Shown here piece by piece: positions 26,938 through 35,851 of a DNA stretch of 64,000 nt. The notes beneath the pieces are model-generated. The model saw nothing but the letters and a program-made list of their open reading frames with translations, did not search any database and was not told the origin of the DNA. This DNA is from Cellulophaga algicola DSM 14237. Lineage in GTDB: Bacteria; Bacteroidota; Bacteroidia; Flavobacteriales; Flavobacteriaceae. Position numbers and translations under genes: made by a program. Positions within the stretch are counted from its first letter, which is position 1; each line of letters opens with the position of its first letter. The stretch covers positions 2,914,001 to 2,978,000 of the forward strand of contig NC_014934.1 in assembly GCF_000186265.1 (NCBI RefSeq), given 5' to 3'.

Positions 26938-28068
26938 TTGAAATTTACACTAAAGTATACCGATCCACATAGTAAAGCTAGAGCAGGAGAAATGATCACT
27001 GATCATGGGAAAATTGAAACTCCAATTTTTATGCCTGTTGGTACTGTTGCCTCTGTAAAAGGAGTGCATCAGAAAGAGCTTAAAGAAGAAATAAACCCAG
27101 ATATTATTTTAGGGAATACCTATCATTTATACTTGCGTCCTAAGACTCAAATTTTAGAAAAAGCAGGTGGACTCCATAAATTTATGGGCTGGGATAGAAA
27201 TATCTTAACCGATAGTGGAGGGTATCAAGTATACTCCTTATCTGATAATAGAAAGATAAAAGAAGAAGGCGTAAAGTTTAAATCACACATAGATGGTTCG
27301 TACCATACGTTTACTCCAGAAAGTGTAATGGAAGTTCAGCGTATCATAGGAGCAGATATTATCATGGCATTTGATGAGTGTACACCTTACCCTTGTGATT
27401 ATAAATATGCCCAACGTTCCATGCATATGACCCACCGTTGGTTAGAACGTTGTATTAAGCATTTAGAGAAGCTTCCTTATAAGTATGATTATAGTCAATC
27501 TTTTTTTCCGATTGTACAAGGATCAACCTATAAAGATTTAAGACGTCAATCTGCAGAATATATTGCAGGAGTTGGGGCAGAAGGGAATGCTATTGGCGGT
27601 TTATCTGTAGGGGAGCCAGCAGATGAAATGTATGCCATGACCGAAGTGGTTTGTGAAATATTACCAGAAGACAAGCCAAGGTATTTAATGGGGGTAGGAA
27701 CGCCTATAAATATATTGGAAAATATAGCTTTAGGAATTGATATGTTCGATTGCGTAATGCCAACGCGTAATGCTAGAAACGGAATGTTGTTTACAGCACA
27801 CGGAACTATTAATATAAAGAATAAAAAATGGGAGGATGATTTTTCTCCGGTAGATGAAATGGCAATAACATTTGTAGATACAGAATATTCAAAGGCATAT
27901 TTACGTCATTTATTTGCGGCCAATGAATATCTAGGGAAACAAATTGCTACCATTCATAATTTAGGATTCTATTTATGGTTAACTCGTGAAGCAAGAAAAC
28001 ATATCTTAGCAGGAGATTTTACCGAATGGAAAAACAAAATGGTAAAACAAATGGATAAAAGACTATAG
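26938..28068 (+). CDS. tgt: tRNA-guanine (queuine) transglycosylase
   Basis: The product has 376 residues, the bacterial Tgt length. It begins at a TTG codon giving MKFTLKYTDPHSKARAG. It has the catalytic DSGGYQVYSL (nucleophile Asp region), the substrate loop FDECTPYPCDYKY, GGLSVGEP, the RYLMGVGTP motif and the catalytic Asp in FDCVMPTRNARNG. It exchanges guanine-34 for preQ1 in GU(N) tRNAs. The typical C-terminal CxCxxC...H zinc motif appears degenerate here, which is noted from sequence. It is followed after 2 bp by the LptG-like gene. Confidence 0.95.
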   Translation: MKFTLKYTDPHSKARAGEMITDHGKIETPIFMPVGTVASVKGVHQKELKEEINPDIILGNTYHLYLRPKTQILEKAGGLHKFMGWDRNILTDSGGYQVYSLSDNRKIKEEGVKFKSHIDGSYHTFTPESVMEVQRIIGADIIMAFDECTPYPCDYKYAQRSMHMTHRWLERCIKHLEKLPYKYDYSQSFFPIVQGSTYKDLRRQSAEYIAGVGAEGNAIGGLSVGEPADEMYAMTEVVCEILPEDKPRYLMGVGTPINILENIALGIDMFDCVMPTRNARNGMLFTAHGTINIKNKKWEDDFSPVDEMAITFVDTEYSKAYLRHLFAANEYLGKQIATIHNLGFYLWLTREARKHILAGDFTEWKNKMVKQMDKRL

Positions 28069-28070
28069 CC

Positions 28071-29150
28071 TTGACCATTTTAGATAAATACATATTAAAG
28101 CGTTATTTAGTAACATTTTCTGTAATGTTATTATTATTTATCCCAATCGGGATAATGGTACACTTATCTGAGCAATACAATAAAATGCAAGATAATGAGG
28201 CGCCATTAAACGAGATATTAATGTATCTAGGTAATTTTTCTATCTATATAGGGAGCATGCTACTACCTATTTTTCTATTTCTTTCTGTCATCTTTTTTAC
28301 GTCAAAACTAGCAGGTAATACTGAAATTGTAGCCATGCTAAGTTCTGGTATTTCCTATGGTCGTTTTCTTAGACCTTATCTTATGGGTGCGGTTATTGTG
28401 GCTGCGTTTATGCTTTTAATGGGCATGTTTATTGTACCTAATGCAAGTAAGGGGTTTAATGAATTTAAGTTCAAGTACTTAAAAAAAGGTAAACAAGACC
28501 GGGTTACCGAAAATATTTTTAATCAATTGAATGCTAATGATTTTATTTATGTAAGTAGATTTGATCCCACTAGAGATATAGGATACAATTTTTCCATGGA
28601 GCATTTTAATAAAGATAACGTATTAGAATACAAGCTGTCAGCGGCAAATATTAGGTGGATAGAAGCAGATTCTATTTACAGACTTACGTCTTATGTGAAA
28701 AGAACTCTAAAGGGTGATACTGAGATTCTAGAGACTAAAAGAAGGTTAGATACCGTATTTCCATTTAAAATAAATGATTTAACACCTGTGTCTTATGTAG
28801 CGGAGACTAAAAATTTATTCGAGTTGAATGAGTTTATAGCTAATGAGAAACGTAAGGGAGCATCAAACATTAATACCTATATATTGGTTAAATATAAGCG
28901 TTGGACTATGCCAATAACTGCGTTTATATTAACGCTTATTGCAGTAGCAGTATCTTCTCAAAAGCGTAGAGGGGGTATGGGGGTAAATTTAGCTTTCGGT
29001 ATTTTGGTAGCCTTTGTTTATATATTTTTTGATCGTGTTTTTGGTACTTTGGCAGAGCAGTCTGGTTTTTCACCATTGTTAGCGGTAATTGTACCCAATG
29101 TTTTATTCGGTTTTCTAGCATTTTATTTATTGCAAAAAGCCAAAAGATAA
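28071..29150 (+). CDS. lptG: LptF/LptG-family lipopolysaccharide export permease
   Basis: The product has 359 residues from a TTG start two bases after the tgt stop. It has the YjgP/YjgQ layout: N-terminal TM1 (LKRYLVTFSVMLLLFIPIGIM), TM2-3 (IYIGSMLLPIFLFLSVIFF; FLRPYLMGAVIVAAFMLLMG), a periplasmic jellyroll (about 130-265) and three C-terminal helices (WTMPITAFILTLIAVAVS; VNLAFGILVAFVYIFF; VIVPNVLFGFLAFYLL). With LptB it extracts LPS from the inner membrane. LptF versus LptG cannot be separated with certainty; the pairing with tgt is common in Bacteroidota. Confidence 0.85.
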   Translation: MTILDKYILKRYLVTFSVMLLLFIPIGIMVHLSEQYNKMQDNEAPLNEILMYLGNFSIYIGSMLLPIFLFLSVIFFTSKLAGNTEIVAMLSSGISYGRFLRPYLMGAVIVAAFMLLMGMFIVPNASKGFNEFKFKYLKKGKQDRVTENIFNQLNANDFIYVSRFDPTRDIGYNFSMEHFNKDNVLEYKLSAANIRWIEADSIYRLTSYVKRTLKGDTEILETKRRLDTVFPFKINDLTPVSYVAETKNLFELNEFIANEKRKGASNINTYILVKYKRWTMPITAFILTLIAVAVSSQKRRGGMGVNLAFGILVAFVYIFFDRVFGTLAEQSGFSPLLAVIVPNVLFGFLAFYLLQKAKR

Positions 29151-29187
29151 TTTAGTAAAATAATCACCTTTCTATTACATTAGCGCA

Positions 29188-30081
29188 ATGACAGATAGGC
29201 TAAAGAATTACCTTCATTTACATTTTATTATTTTTATTTGGGGATTTACAGCGGTCTTAGGAAAGCTGATAACTATTGATGCTTTACCGCTGGTATGGTA
29301 TCGAATGGGCATAGCAGTACTGCTAATCGCTGTATTTATTGCTATAAACAAGTTTTCATTAAAGATTGCACCAAAACAGATTGCTAAAATGGCTGTTGTT
29401 GGGATAATAATAGCACTGCATTGGCTTACATTTTTTAAGGCGATAAAGGTCTCTAATGTTTCTATTGCTTTAGCCACCTTATCTACCGGAGCACTATTCA
29501 CAGCAATCATCGAGCCTTTTATATACAAGCGGAAAATGATCTGGTATGAGATTGTTTTTGGTATTGTGGTCGTGATTGGGTTGTACATTATTTTTAATGT
29601 AGAAACAGAATATATTGAAGGAATTGTTTTAGCCTTAATCTCTGCATTATTAGCAGCTATCTTTTCTATTGCAAATGGCAAACTCATTCAGTCGCATAGG
29701 CCTAGTGTTATCTCTTTTTATGAACTTGGGGCAGGAGTCTTGTTTATTACGGTTTATTTAGCAATTCGTGGCGATTTTGATGCCAGTTTTTTTCAAGTAT
29801 CTAAGAATGATTGGATCTACCTTTTTATTCTAGCCTCTATATGTACCGCATATGCATTCATAGCATCTGTGCGTGTTATGAAAGTGCTAACGCCTTATAC
29901 CGTAATGCTTACCGTAAACCTAGAGCCTGTATATGGAATTCTGCTTGCCTTTGTCTTTTTAGGGGAGAGTGAAAAAATGAATCCGCTATTTTATTTTGGA
30001 GCATTACTGATTTTGAGCACAGTAGTCGCAAACGGATTAATAAAAAATAAAGGAAAATTAAAAAAACGAAATAGGAGTTAG
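29188..30081 (+). CDS. EamA/DMT-family transporter
   Basis: The product has 297 residues and ten hydrophobic helices in two EamA repeats (about 8-135 and 145-288), the 10-TMS drug/metabolite exporter layout. Repeat motifs include FIIFIWGFTAVLGK, LHWLTFFKAIKVSNVSIA, and VMLTVNLEPVYGILLAFVFL with the conserved Glu-Pro. The substrate is unknown. It stands 37 bp after the LptG-like gene, same strand. Confidence 0.9.
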   Translation: MTDRLKNYLHLHFIIFIWGFTAVLGKLITIDALPLVWYRMGIAVLLIAVFIAINKFSLKIAPKQIAKMAVVGIIIALHWLTFFKAIKVSNVSIALATLSTGALFTAIIEPFIYKRKMIWYEIVFGIVVVIGLYIIFNVETEYIEGIVLALISALLAAIFSIANGKLIQSHRPSVISFYELGAGVLFITVYLAIRGDFDASFFQVSKNDWIYLFILASICTAYAFIASVRVMKVLTPYTVMLTVNLEPVYGILLAFVFLGESEKMNPLFYFGALLILSTVVANGLIKNKGKLKKRNRS

Positions 30082-30100
30082 GCAGACCTATTTAATGTTT

Positions 30101-30108
30101 TATATTTG
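30101..30108 (+). promoter_or_regulatory. Probable -7 box of accA
   Basis: TATATTTG, an exact TAnnTTTG match, 32 bp before the accA ATG. The -33 position holds TTA rather than TTG. Confidence 0.5.
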
Positions 30109-30139
30109 TCAACTATTATAATTTAAACAGGAAATACTC

Positions 30140-31093
30140 ATGGAATATTTAGATTTTGAACTTCCCATAAAGGAACTAGAAGAACAATTAGATAAGTGCA
30201 TGATTATTGGTGAAGAGAGTGATGTAGATGTTACAGAGACCTGCAAACAAATAGAAAAAAAGCTTCTTGAAACCCGTAAGGATATATATAAAAACTTAAC
30301 CGCTTGGCAGCGCGTACAGTTGTCTAGGCACCCAAACAGACCCTATACACTTGATTATATTAACGCCATCTGTGGAGAAACTTTTTTAGAACTTCATGGG
30401 GATCGTAATGTAAAAGATGATAAGGCAATGATTGGTGGTCTTGGAAAAATTGGCGATCAAAGCTTCATGTTCGTAGGACAGCAAAAGGGATATAATACTA
30501 AAACACGTCAATACCGAAATTTTGGTATGGCGAATCCTGAAGGATACCGTAAAGCCCTGCGATTGATGAAATCTGCAGAGAAATTTAATGTTCCTGTAGT
30601 ATGTTTTATTGATACTCCAGGTGCATACCCAGGTATTGAAGCAGAAGAACGTGGTCAAGGAGAAGCAATTGCACGTAATATTCTTGAAATGACACGCTTA
30701 AAAGTACCTATCATTGTTGTGATAATTGGTGAAGGTGCCTCTGGTGGAGCTTTAGGGATTGGCGTAGGAGATAAAGTTTTAATGTTAGAGAATACATGGT
30801 ATTCTGTAATTTCTCCAGAATCTTGCTCTTCTATTTTATGGAGAAGCTGGGAATATAAAGAAATTGCAGCAGAAGCTCTTAAACTTACTGCTACAGATAT
30901 GAAAAAGTTGAAAATTATTGATGAAATTGTAAGAGAACCAGTAGGCGGCGCTCATAGTTACAGAGATAAAACTTTTGAAATTGTAAAAAACAAAATTTTA
31001 ACACATTTTGAAGAGCTTAAAAAGTTATCACCAAAAGATTTAGTAAATAAGAGAATGGACAAGTACGCCAACATGGGGGTATTTAACGGTTAA
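30140..31093 (+). CDS. accA: Acetyl-CoA carboxylase carboxyltransferase subunit alpha
   Basis: The product has 317 residues, full length. It shows the AccA features: N-terminal helix ([14 protein letters not shown]), [79 protein letters not shown] and the oxyanion [15 protein letters not shown]. With AccD it moves the carboxyl group from biotin to acetyl-CoA for fatty acid synthesis. It has its own probable promoter and a terminator behind it. Confidence 0.97.
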   Translation: MEYLDFELPIKELEEQLDKCMIIGEESDVDVTETCKQIEKKLLETRKDIYKNLTAWQRVQLSRHPNRPYTLDYINAICGETFLELHGDRNVKDDKAMIGGLGKIGDQSFMFVGQQKGYNTKTRQYRNFGMANPEGYRKALRLMKSAEKFNVPVVCFIDTPGAYPGIEAEERGQGEAIARNILEMTRLKVPIIVVIIGEGASGGALGIGVGDKVLMLENTWYSVISPESCSSILWRSWEYKEIAAEALKLTATDMKKLKIIDEIVREPVGGAHSYRDKTFEIVKNKILTHFEELKKLSPKDLVNKRMDKYANMGVFNG

Positions 31094-31116
31094 TTCCTAA
31101 TTTATCATACAATTAT

Positions 31117-31150
31117 AAAATCTGAAGAAATAATTCTTCAGATTTTTTTT
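31117..31150 (+). terminator. Terminator after accA
   Basis: AAAATCTGAAGAA pairs with TTCTTCAGATTTT around a short loop, then a run of T. Confidence 0.9.
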
Positions 31151-31227
31151 GTTGTCAACACAAAAACGTAACTTATTAACAGGTAAATTGTTAATGAACT
31201 GTTGACATCCAATATCCAATTTTAAAG

Positions 31228-31242
31228 TTAACCTAAGGTTAA
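31228..31242. promoter_or_regulatory. Palindrome upstream of dnaB
   Basis: TTAACC-TAA-GGTTAA, perfect 6-bp arms, ends 18 bp before the dnaB start, where a -7-like TACTTTCG also occurs. It is a possible operator; no protein can be assigned. Confidence 0.3.
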
Positions 31243-31260
31243 TTACATACTTTCGTAATT

Positions 31261-32814
31261 ATGGAGAAACCGAGTCCGATAGTAGGTCACAAAATAGACA
31301 AGTCTAATTTAATTAGCTTAGAGCGTGGGAAAATTCCGCCTCAAGCAATTGATTTAGAGGAGGTTGTGATAGGGGCAATGATGATAGATAAGAAAGGTAT
31401 CGATGAGGTTATTGATATTCTTCACCCAGAAGTTTTTTATAAAGATGCCCATAGATTTATCTATGAAGCGATCTTTAAGTTGTTTGAAACCTCAGAACCA
31501 GTCGATTTATTAACCGTTTCTTCGCAATTAAAGAAGGATGGAAAATTAGAAGCTGCAGGAGGAGATTTTTATTTGATAAAATTGACTCAAAAAGTGGCTT
31601 CATCTGCCCATATTGAGTTTCATGCTCGTATCATTTTACAAAAATATATTCAGCGTAGTCTAATCAAAATTTCAAATGAAATTATTCAAGCTGCTTATGA
31701 TGAAGCAACAGATGTATTTGATTTATTAGATACGGCAGAATCTAAATTGTATGATGTTACTCAAGGAAATTTAAAACGATCTGCAGAAACTGCTCAGAAT
31801 TTAGTAATTCAGGCTAAAAAGAGAATTGAAGAAATTGCCAATAAAGAAGGGCTAAGTGGTGTACCTTCTGGCTTTGATAAAGTAGATAAGCTAACTTCTG
31901 GATGGCAGCCGAGTGATTTAATTATTATCGCAGCACGTCCTGGTATGGGTAAAACAGCTTTGACCCTGTCTATGGCAAGAAACATGGCGGTCAACTCTAA
32001 TATCCCTGTAGCTTTCTTCTCTCTGGAGATGTCTTCTGTACAATTAATTACCCGTTTAATTTCTTCTGAGACAGGTTTGTCATCAGAAAAATTACGTACC
32101 GGTAAATTAGAGAAGCATGAATGGGAGCAATTAAATGTGAAGGTGAAAACATTAGAAAAAGCACCTTTGTTTATTGATGATACACCCTCGCTTTCTATCT
32201 TTGATTTAAGAGCAAAAGCAAGACGTTTGGCATCCCAACATGGTATCCGAATGATCATGATAGATTACTTGCAGTTAATGACCGCTGGGGGAAGCCAGAA
32301 GGGTGGTGGTAACCGTGAACAGGAGATCTCGACCATTTCGCGTAACCTAAAAGCATTAGCAAAAGAATTAAGTGTACCTGTAATTGCCCTATCGCAGCTT
32401 TCGCGTGCGGTAGAAACAAGAGGGGGTACAAAGAGACCATTACTTTCGGATCTTAGGGAATCTGGTGCAATTGAGCAAGATGCAGATATTGTATCTTTTA
32501 TCTATAGACCAGAATACTATAAGATTGATGAATGGGATGATGATGAACGCTCACCGACTGCAGGTCAAGGAGAGTTCATTGTGGCAAAGCACAGGAATGG
32601 TGGTTTAGAGAATATTAGGTTAAAGTTTATTGGTAATCAAGGTAAATTTGATAATTTAGATGACTTTGATTCTCCTTTTGAGTTTCAATCAAAAATGAAT
32701 GATGGAGAAGAAAATCCATTTGCCACTAAAAACCTTCCAAATGCAGATCAAGCTTTTGGTAGTTCTATGAATGAAACACCGCCAGATTTTGATGATAGTG
32801 ATGTCCCTTTCTAA
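31261..32814 (+). CDS. dnaB: Replicative DNA helicase DnaB
   Basis: The product has 517 residues. The N-terminal DnaB domain (PPQAIDLEEVVIGAMMIDKKG) is followed by a RecA-like ATPase with Walker A GMGKT (228-232), PVAFFSLEMS (H1a), Walker B RMIMIDYLQLM, and the Arg-finger region GGTKRPLLSDLRESGAIEQDAD and DADIVSFIYRPEYY. No intein is present. It unwinds DNA at the replication fork as a hexamer. The C-terminus is an acidic tail (NETPPDFDDSDVPF). The secreted amidotransferase-like gene follows 37 bp after. Confidence 0.97.
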   Translation: MEKPSPIVGHKIDKSNLISLERGKIPPQAIDLEEVVIGAMMIDKKGIDEVIDILHPEVFYKDAHRFIYEAIFKLFETSEPVDLLTVSSQLKKDGKLEAAGGDFYLIKLTQKVASSAHIEFHARIILQKYIQRSLIKISNEIIQAAYDEATDVFDLLDTAESKLYDVTQGNLKRSAETAQNLVIQAKKRIEEIANKEGLSGVPSGFDKVDKLTSGWQPSDLIIIAARPGMGKTALTLSMARNMAVNSNIPVAFFSLEMSSVQLITRLISSETGLSSEKLRTGKLEKHEWEQLNVKVKTLEKAPLFIDDTPSLSIFDLRAKARRLASQHGIRMIMIDYLQLMTAGGSQKGGGNREQEISTISRNLKALAKELSVPVIALSQLSRAVETRGGTKRPLLSDLRESGAIEQDADIVSFIYRPEYYKIDEWDDDERSPTAGQGEFIVAKHRNGGLENIRLKFIGNQGKFDNLDDFDSPFEFQSKMNDGEENPFATKNLPNADQAFGSSMNETPPDFDDSDVPF

Positions 32815-32851
32815 ATTTAAAATTATAACATTTAAAAATAATATAAAGAGA

Positions 32852-34105
32852 ATGCTTTTAATAGGCATTCTCTTTCTTTTTTCTACATCAATGTTTGCCT
32901 CTGCAATCCTAATTCCTATGGATGCAGAATCACAAAAAAATCATTTAAAAGCATACGGTATTACCTATTGGATGTTAGCGAAACAACAAAAAGTGCAATG
33001 GCTTCTTAACTATAGAGGGGGATCTTTTTTATTGCCAGATGGAGAAGCTATCCGCAAAGAATGCCAAATTAGGGGGGTGTCTTTTGAAGTTATATCGGAT
33101 AGTGAAGCCAATGCAATTCTTGAAGAAATTTCTAGTCCGTCTAAAAACCAAGAAGCAGTTATTTTAGAGAAAGCACCGAAAATAGCGGTATATACTCCTA
33201 GTGGAACATTACCATGGGATGATGCAGTAACCATGGTATTAACCTATGCCGAAATTCCGTATGAAACGGTTTATGATGAAGAGGTTCTAGAAGATGGCTT
33301 AGTTTTATTTGATTGGCTGCACCTACACCATGAAGATTTTACAGGGCAATACGGGAAATTTTATGCGGCTTATAAAGCAGCACCTTGGTATTTGCAAAGC
33401 AAAAAAGATGCAGAAGCATTAGCGACTAAACTTGGATACAGTAAAGTATCCGAAGAGAAAAGAGCTGTGGCTTTAAAAATTAGAAATTATGTTATTGGTG
33501 GAGGGTTTATGTTTGCCATGTGTTCTGCAACAGATAGTTTTGATATTGCATTAGCAGTTTCTGATGATGTAGATATTTGCGAGGCTATGTTTGATGGTGA
33601 TCCTTCGGATGCAAATTATCAATCTAAATTAAATTATGAAAAGACCTTTGCGTTTAAAGACTTTACTTTAGAGCGGAATCCTTTGGTCTATGAATTTTCA
33701 TCTATAGATATGACCACAAAAAGAAATATTAATAAAGAGAGTGATTATTTCTCTTTGATGGATTTTTCTGCCAAATGGGATCCTATACCAACAATGCTTT
33801 GTCAAAACCATACGAGCTTAGTAAAGGGGTTTATGGGGCAAACCACTTCTTTTGAACGTTCGGAAGTTAAACCAACCGTTCTTGTATTAGGAGAGAATAA
33901 AGTCAATGGAGAAGCCCGTTATATTCATGGCATAAAGGGAAAAGGATTTTTTACATTTTATGGAGGTCATGATCCAGAAGATTATCAGCATAGAGTAGGA
34001 GACCCAAAAACGGAATTAGAATTGCATCCTTCTTCTCCTGGTTATAGACTTATCTTAAATAATGTTTTGTTTCCTGCAGCAAAAAAGAAGAAGCAGAAAA
34101 CATAA
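32852..34105 (+). CDS. Secreted glutamine-amidotransferase-fold protein ('asparagine synthetase B' of databases)
   Basis: The start is placed at 32852, giving a signal peptide (MLLIGILFLFSTSMFAS) and 417 residues; an upstream in-frame start would overlap dnaB. The core looks like the class I glutamine amidotransferase/flavodoxin-like fold: IAVYTPSGTLPWDDAVTMVL and the nucleophile-elbow-like GGGFMFAMCSATDS with Cys224. Similar proteins beside dnaB in Flavobacteriaceae are often labelled asparagine synthetase B, but none of the ATP-PPi synthetase motifs is present, so that name is doubtful. A signal peptide puts it in the envelope. The substrate is unknown. Confidence 0.7.
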   Translation: MLLIGILFLFSTSMFASAILIPMDAESQKNHLKAYGITYWMLAKQQKVQWLLNYRGGSFLLPDGEAIRKECQIRGVSFEVISDSEANAILEEISSPSKNQEAVILEKAPKIAVYTPSGTLPWDDAVTMVLTYAEIPYETVYDEEVLEDGLVLFDWLHLHHEDFTGQYGKFYAAYKAAPWYLQSKKDAEALATKLGYSKVSEEKRAVALKIRNYVIGGGFMFAMCSATDSFDIALAVSDDVDICEAMFDGDPSDANYQSKLNYEKTFAFKDFTLERNPLVYEFSSIDMTTKRNINKESDYFSLMDFSAKWDPIPTMLCQNHTSLVKGFMGQTTSFERSEVKPTVLVLGENKVNGEARYIHGIKGKGFFTFYGGHDPEDYQHRVGDPKTELELHPSSPGYRLILNNVLFPAAKKKKQKT

Positions 34106-34145
34106 TCGTGCTTCTTTAAGAAGAATTAAGGTTGAAAACAATTCT

Positions 34146-34228
34146 TTTTTTTTAGGGGCTGACAGAGTGTAAAATTTTCCTCCTTTAAAAAAATAACGAT
34201 GTATTTACGTGTATCCGTATGCTAGCAA
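34146..34228 (+). repeat. Intergenic repeat family 1, copy A
   Basis: A T-run, a TTTTAGGGGCTGA-like core, a TTTTCCTCC block and the end GTATTTACGTGTATCCGTA align with copies near 37886, 42005 and 46097. It lies just before the SMI1-like pseudogene, at the boundary between core and accessory DNA. Confidence 0.6.
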
Positions 34229-34231
34229 ACA

Positions 34232-34798
34232 TTACAAAAATTAATCCCCCATTCGAAAAGGTATTTAAACGAAGCTAAAGAATTTATAGCAAAATACCCT
34301 CAGATTACTTCTGAATTTAGAGGGTGTTCTGAAGAAGAAATTAAGACTTTGGAAAGTTTGCATAACTAAAATATACCTGAAGCATTTAAAGAATTTTTAA
34401 AGTGGTTCGGTAAAAGTGGTGGAAAAATTCTTAGAGGAACTGATTATTATTATTATTACCCTTACTTGTCAGGAGAAATATATCAAGATTGGATTGAAGA
34501 TGAAATTGTACCAATAGGATACAAATTTAATGATGTTGGTTTAAATATTTTAAACAGAAATGGTTTTGATGGACAAGAACTAATGAAAGATTCAATGGTA
34601 ATTATGAGTCATCAAGGATATGCTGTTGAATTTATAAAAACAAATGAAGGCAATAATCCACCTGTATACATATTTGTAGAACAAGGAGATTGGTTAAAAA
34701 AATGACCAACAATCTGGGGGAATACTTTTAGCGCATATTTATTAAATATGTTGGAACAAGAGATTAAAGCATTGGAAAAGATAGGTCTCTTAAAATAG
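34232..34798 (+). pseudogene. SMI1/KNR4-family protein, broken by two in-frame stops
   Basis: One frame reads through as LNEAKEFIAKYPQITSEF, then LESLHN-stop-NIPEAFKEFLKWF, then YPYLSGEIYQDW and finally NTFSAYLLNMLEQEIKALEK. NIPEAFKEFL and the following G-rich segment fit the SMI1/KNR4 (SUKH) fold, common among immunity proteins to polymorphic toxins. TAA at 34367-34369 and TGA at 34703-34705 interrupt the frame, and no ATG is left at the 5' end. No toxin gene is visible next to it. Confidence 0.7.
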
Positions 34799-34893
34799 AA
34801 ATTTGATAACAAGGAACTGTGGTTAATAACCTAGGACGTTTGTGCTTAGCCGAAAGTTCAATGCATAGTGATGAAGTACGCTAAATTTAAAAT

Positions 34894-35586
34894 TTGGCGT
34901 TTACATCGGAAAAGATAAAAGCAAAATATGGCTATGTGCTAGACCAGAAATTTAGTGACTATTCTCACGATACGTTTCATAAACCGACCCTTAGCTTTGA
35001 TATAAAAAAACGACATAGTTTAAATGAAATTAACACAAATTATTGGTTCTCAAAAAAAGAATTTGAACTAATTAAAGAAAAATATTTATTGAGCTCAAAA
35101 GAGAAAACGATTGATATAGAGTAAATTGGTCATCAAAAATTAATAGAGACACATTCTAGAAAGGGACTAAATATTATTGGTAGTTGTTTTGTTTTAGTAG
35201 CTTTAACTTGTTGGATTACACCATTTTTTAATGAAAACCCGAACGATGAATTAGATGTGTTAATCTGGGGCGGAATATTTATGCTAGTCCTTGGGATTAC
35301 ATGTTTTAAAGCCCCAATGGATAACACTTTAACTTTAAGTGGTGGTTATGTTAACTTGCGTTTTTTTCTGGATTCACCATCGAAAAAAGAAGTAGAAATA
35401 TTTGTAGACACACTCATAAAATTATCCAAGGAAAAAATAAAAGCTAAATATTCTCGAATTGATGCAGACCTGCCAGAATAAACATTTATGAATCAATTGA
35501 ACTGGTTGCTGAATAATAAACTTATCAGTGAAAATGAATATACTGAAAAGAAAAACGAGTACAAAATATCTAAACTAACGAGATAA
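34894..35586 (+). pseudogene. Membrane protein with SHOCT-like tail, broken by two in-frame TAA
   Basis: One frame continues across stops at 35122-35124 and 35479-35481. The first part (from a TTG) is soluble (SEKIKAKYGYVLDQKF). The middle has two membrane helices (GLNIIGSCFVLVALTCWITP; LIWGGIFMLVLGITCF). It is followed by FFLDSPSKKEVEIFVDTL and a SHOCT-type tail (NQLNWLLNNKLISENEYTEK). SHOCT tails are found on short membrane or PH-like bacterial proteins. Intact reading on both sides of each stop without frameshifts points to recent inactivation by point mutation. The true start is not clear. Confidence 0.6.
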
Positions 35587-35704
35587 ATACCAAAGCTAAT
35601 ATCTGCTATTACCAATAGAACATAAAGCGCTATATTTAATTGATTTGTCGTGTTTTCTGGAAGCTGCCAAATCTTTTAAAACTGTCATTAAAATAGAAAC
35701 AATT

Positions 35705-35770
35705 ATTACAAAACCTACCTTGCCGGCAGGCAGACAAAAAAGCCTTGGCTAAGCGTTAAAACGGAAGGGA
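35705..35770 (+). repeat. Intergenic repeat family 2, copy P (partial)
   Basis: It contains CCTACCTTGCCGGCAGGCAG (35714-35733), 18 of 20 bases identical to copy Q at 39158-39177, then an AGCCTTGGCTAAGCGTTAAAA tail resembling the ends of the other copies. GCCGGC forms the centre of a short palindrome. Confidence 0.65.
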
Positions 35771-35851
35771 TAGTACTTATATGATAATCTTATTGTCATA
35801 GTTAACTATTGCCAGTAATTCAAGAAAAAAATTATTACTTTGCAAGTAGAA

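Noticed and set aside
32771-32851. Start of the amidotransferase-like gene inside dnaB
   Set aside because: The longer form overlaps dnaB and puts charged residues before the signal peptide; 32852 fits better.
34232-34798. A toxin-immunity locus based on the SMI1/KNR4 gene
   Set aside because: The gene is broken and there is no Rhs, LXG or other polymorphic toxin gene nearby.
34232-35586. Alternative genetic code reading TAA as glutamine
   Set aside because: Core genes end at TAA and intact accessory genes do too; the stops mark pseudogenes.
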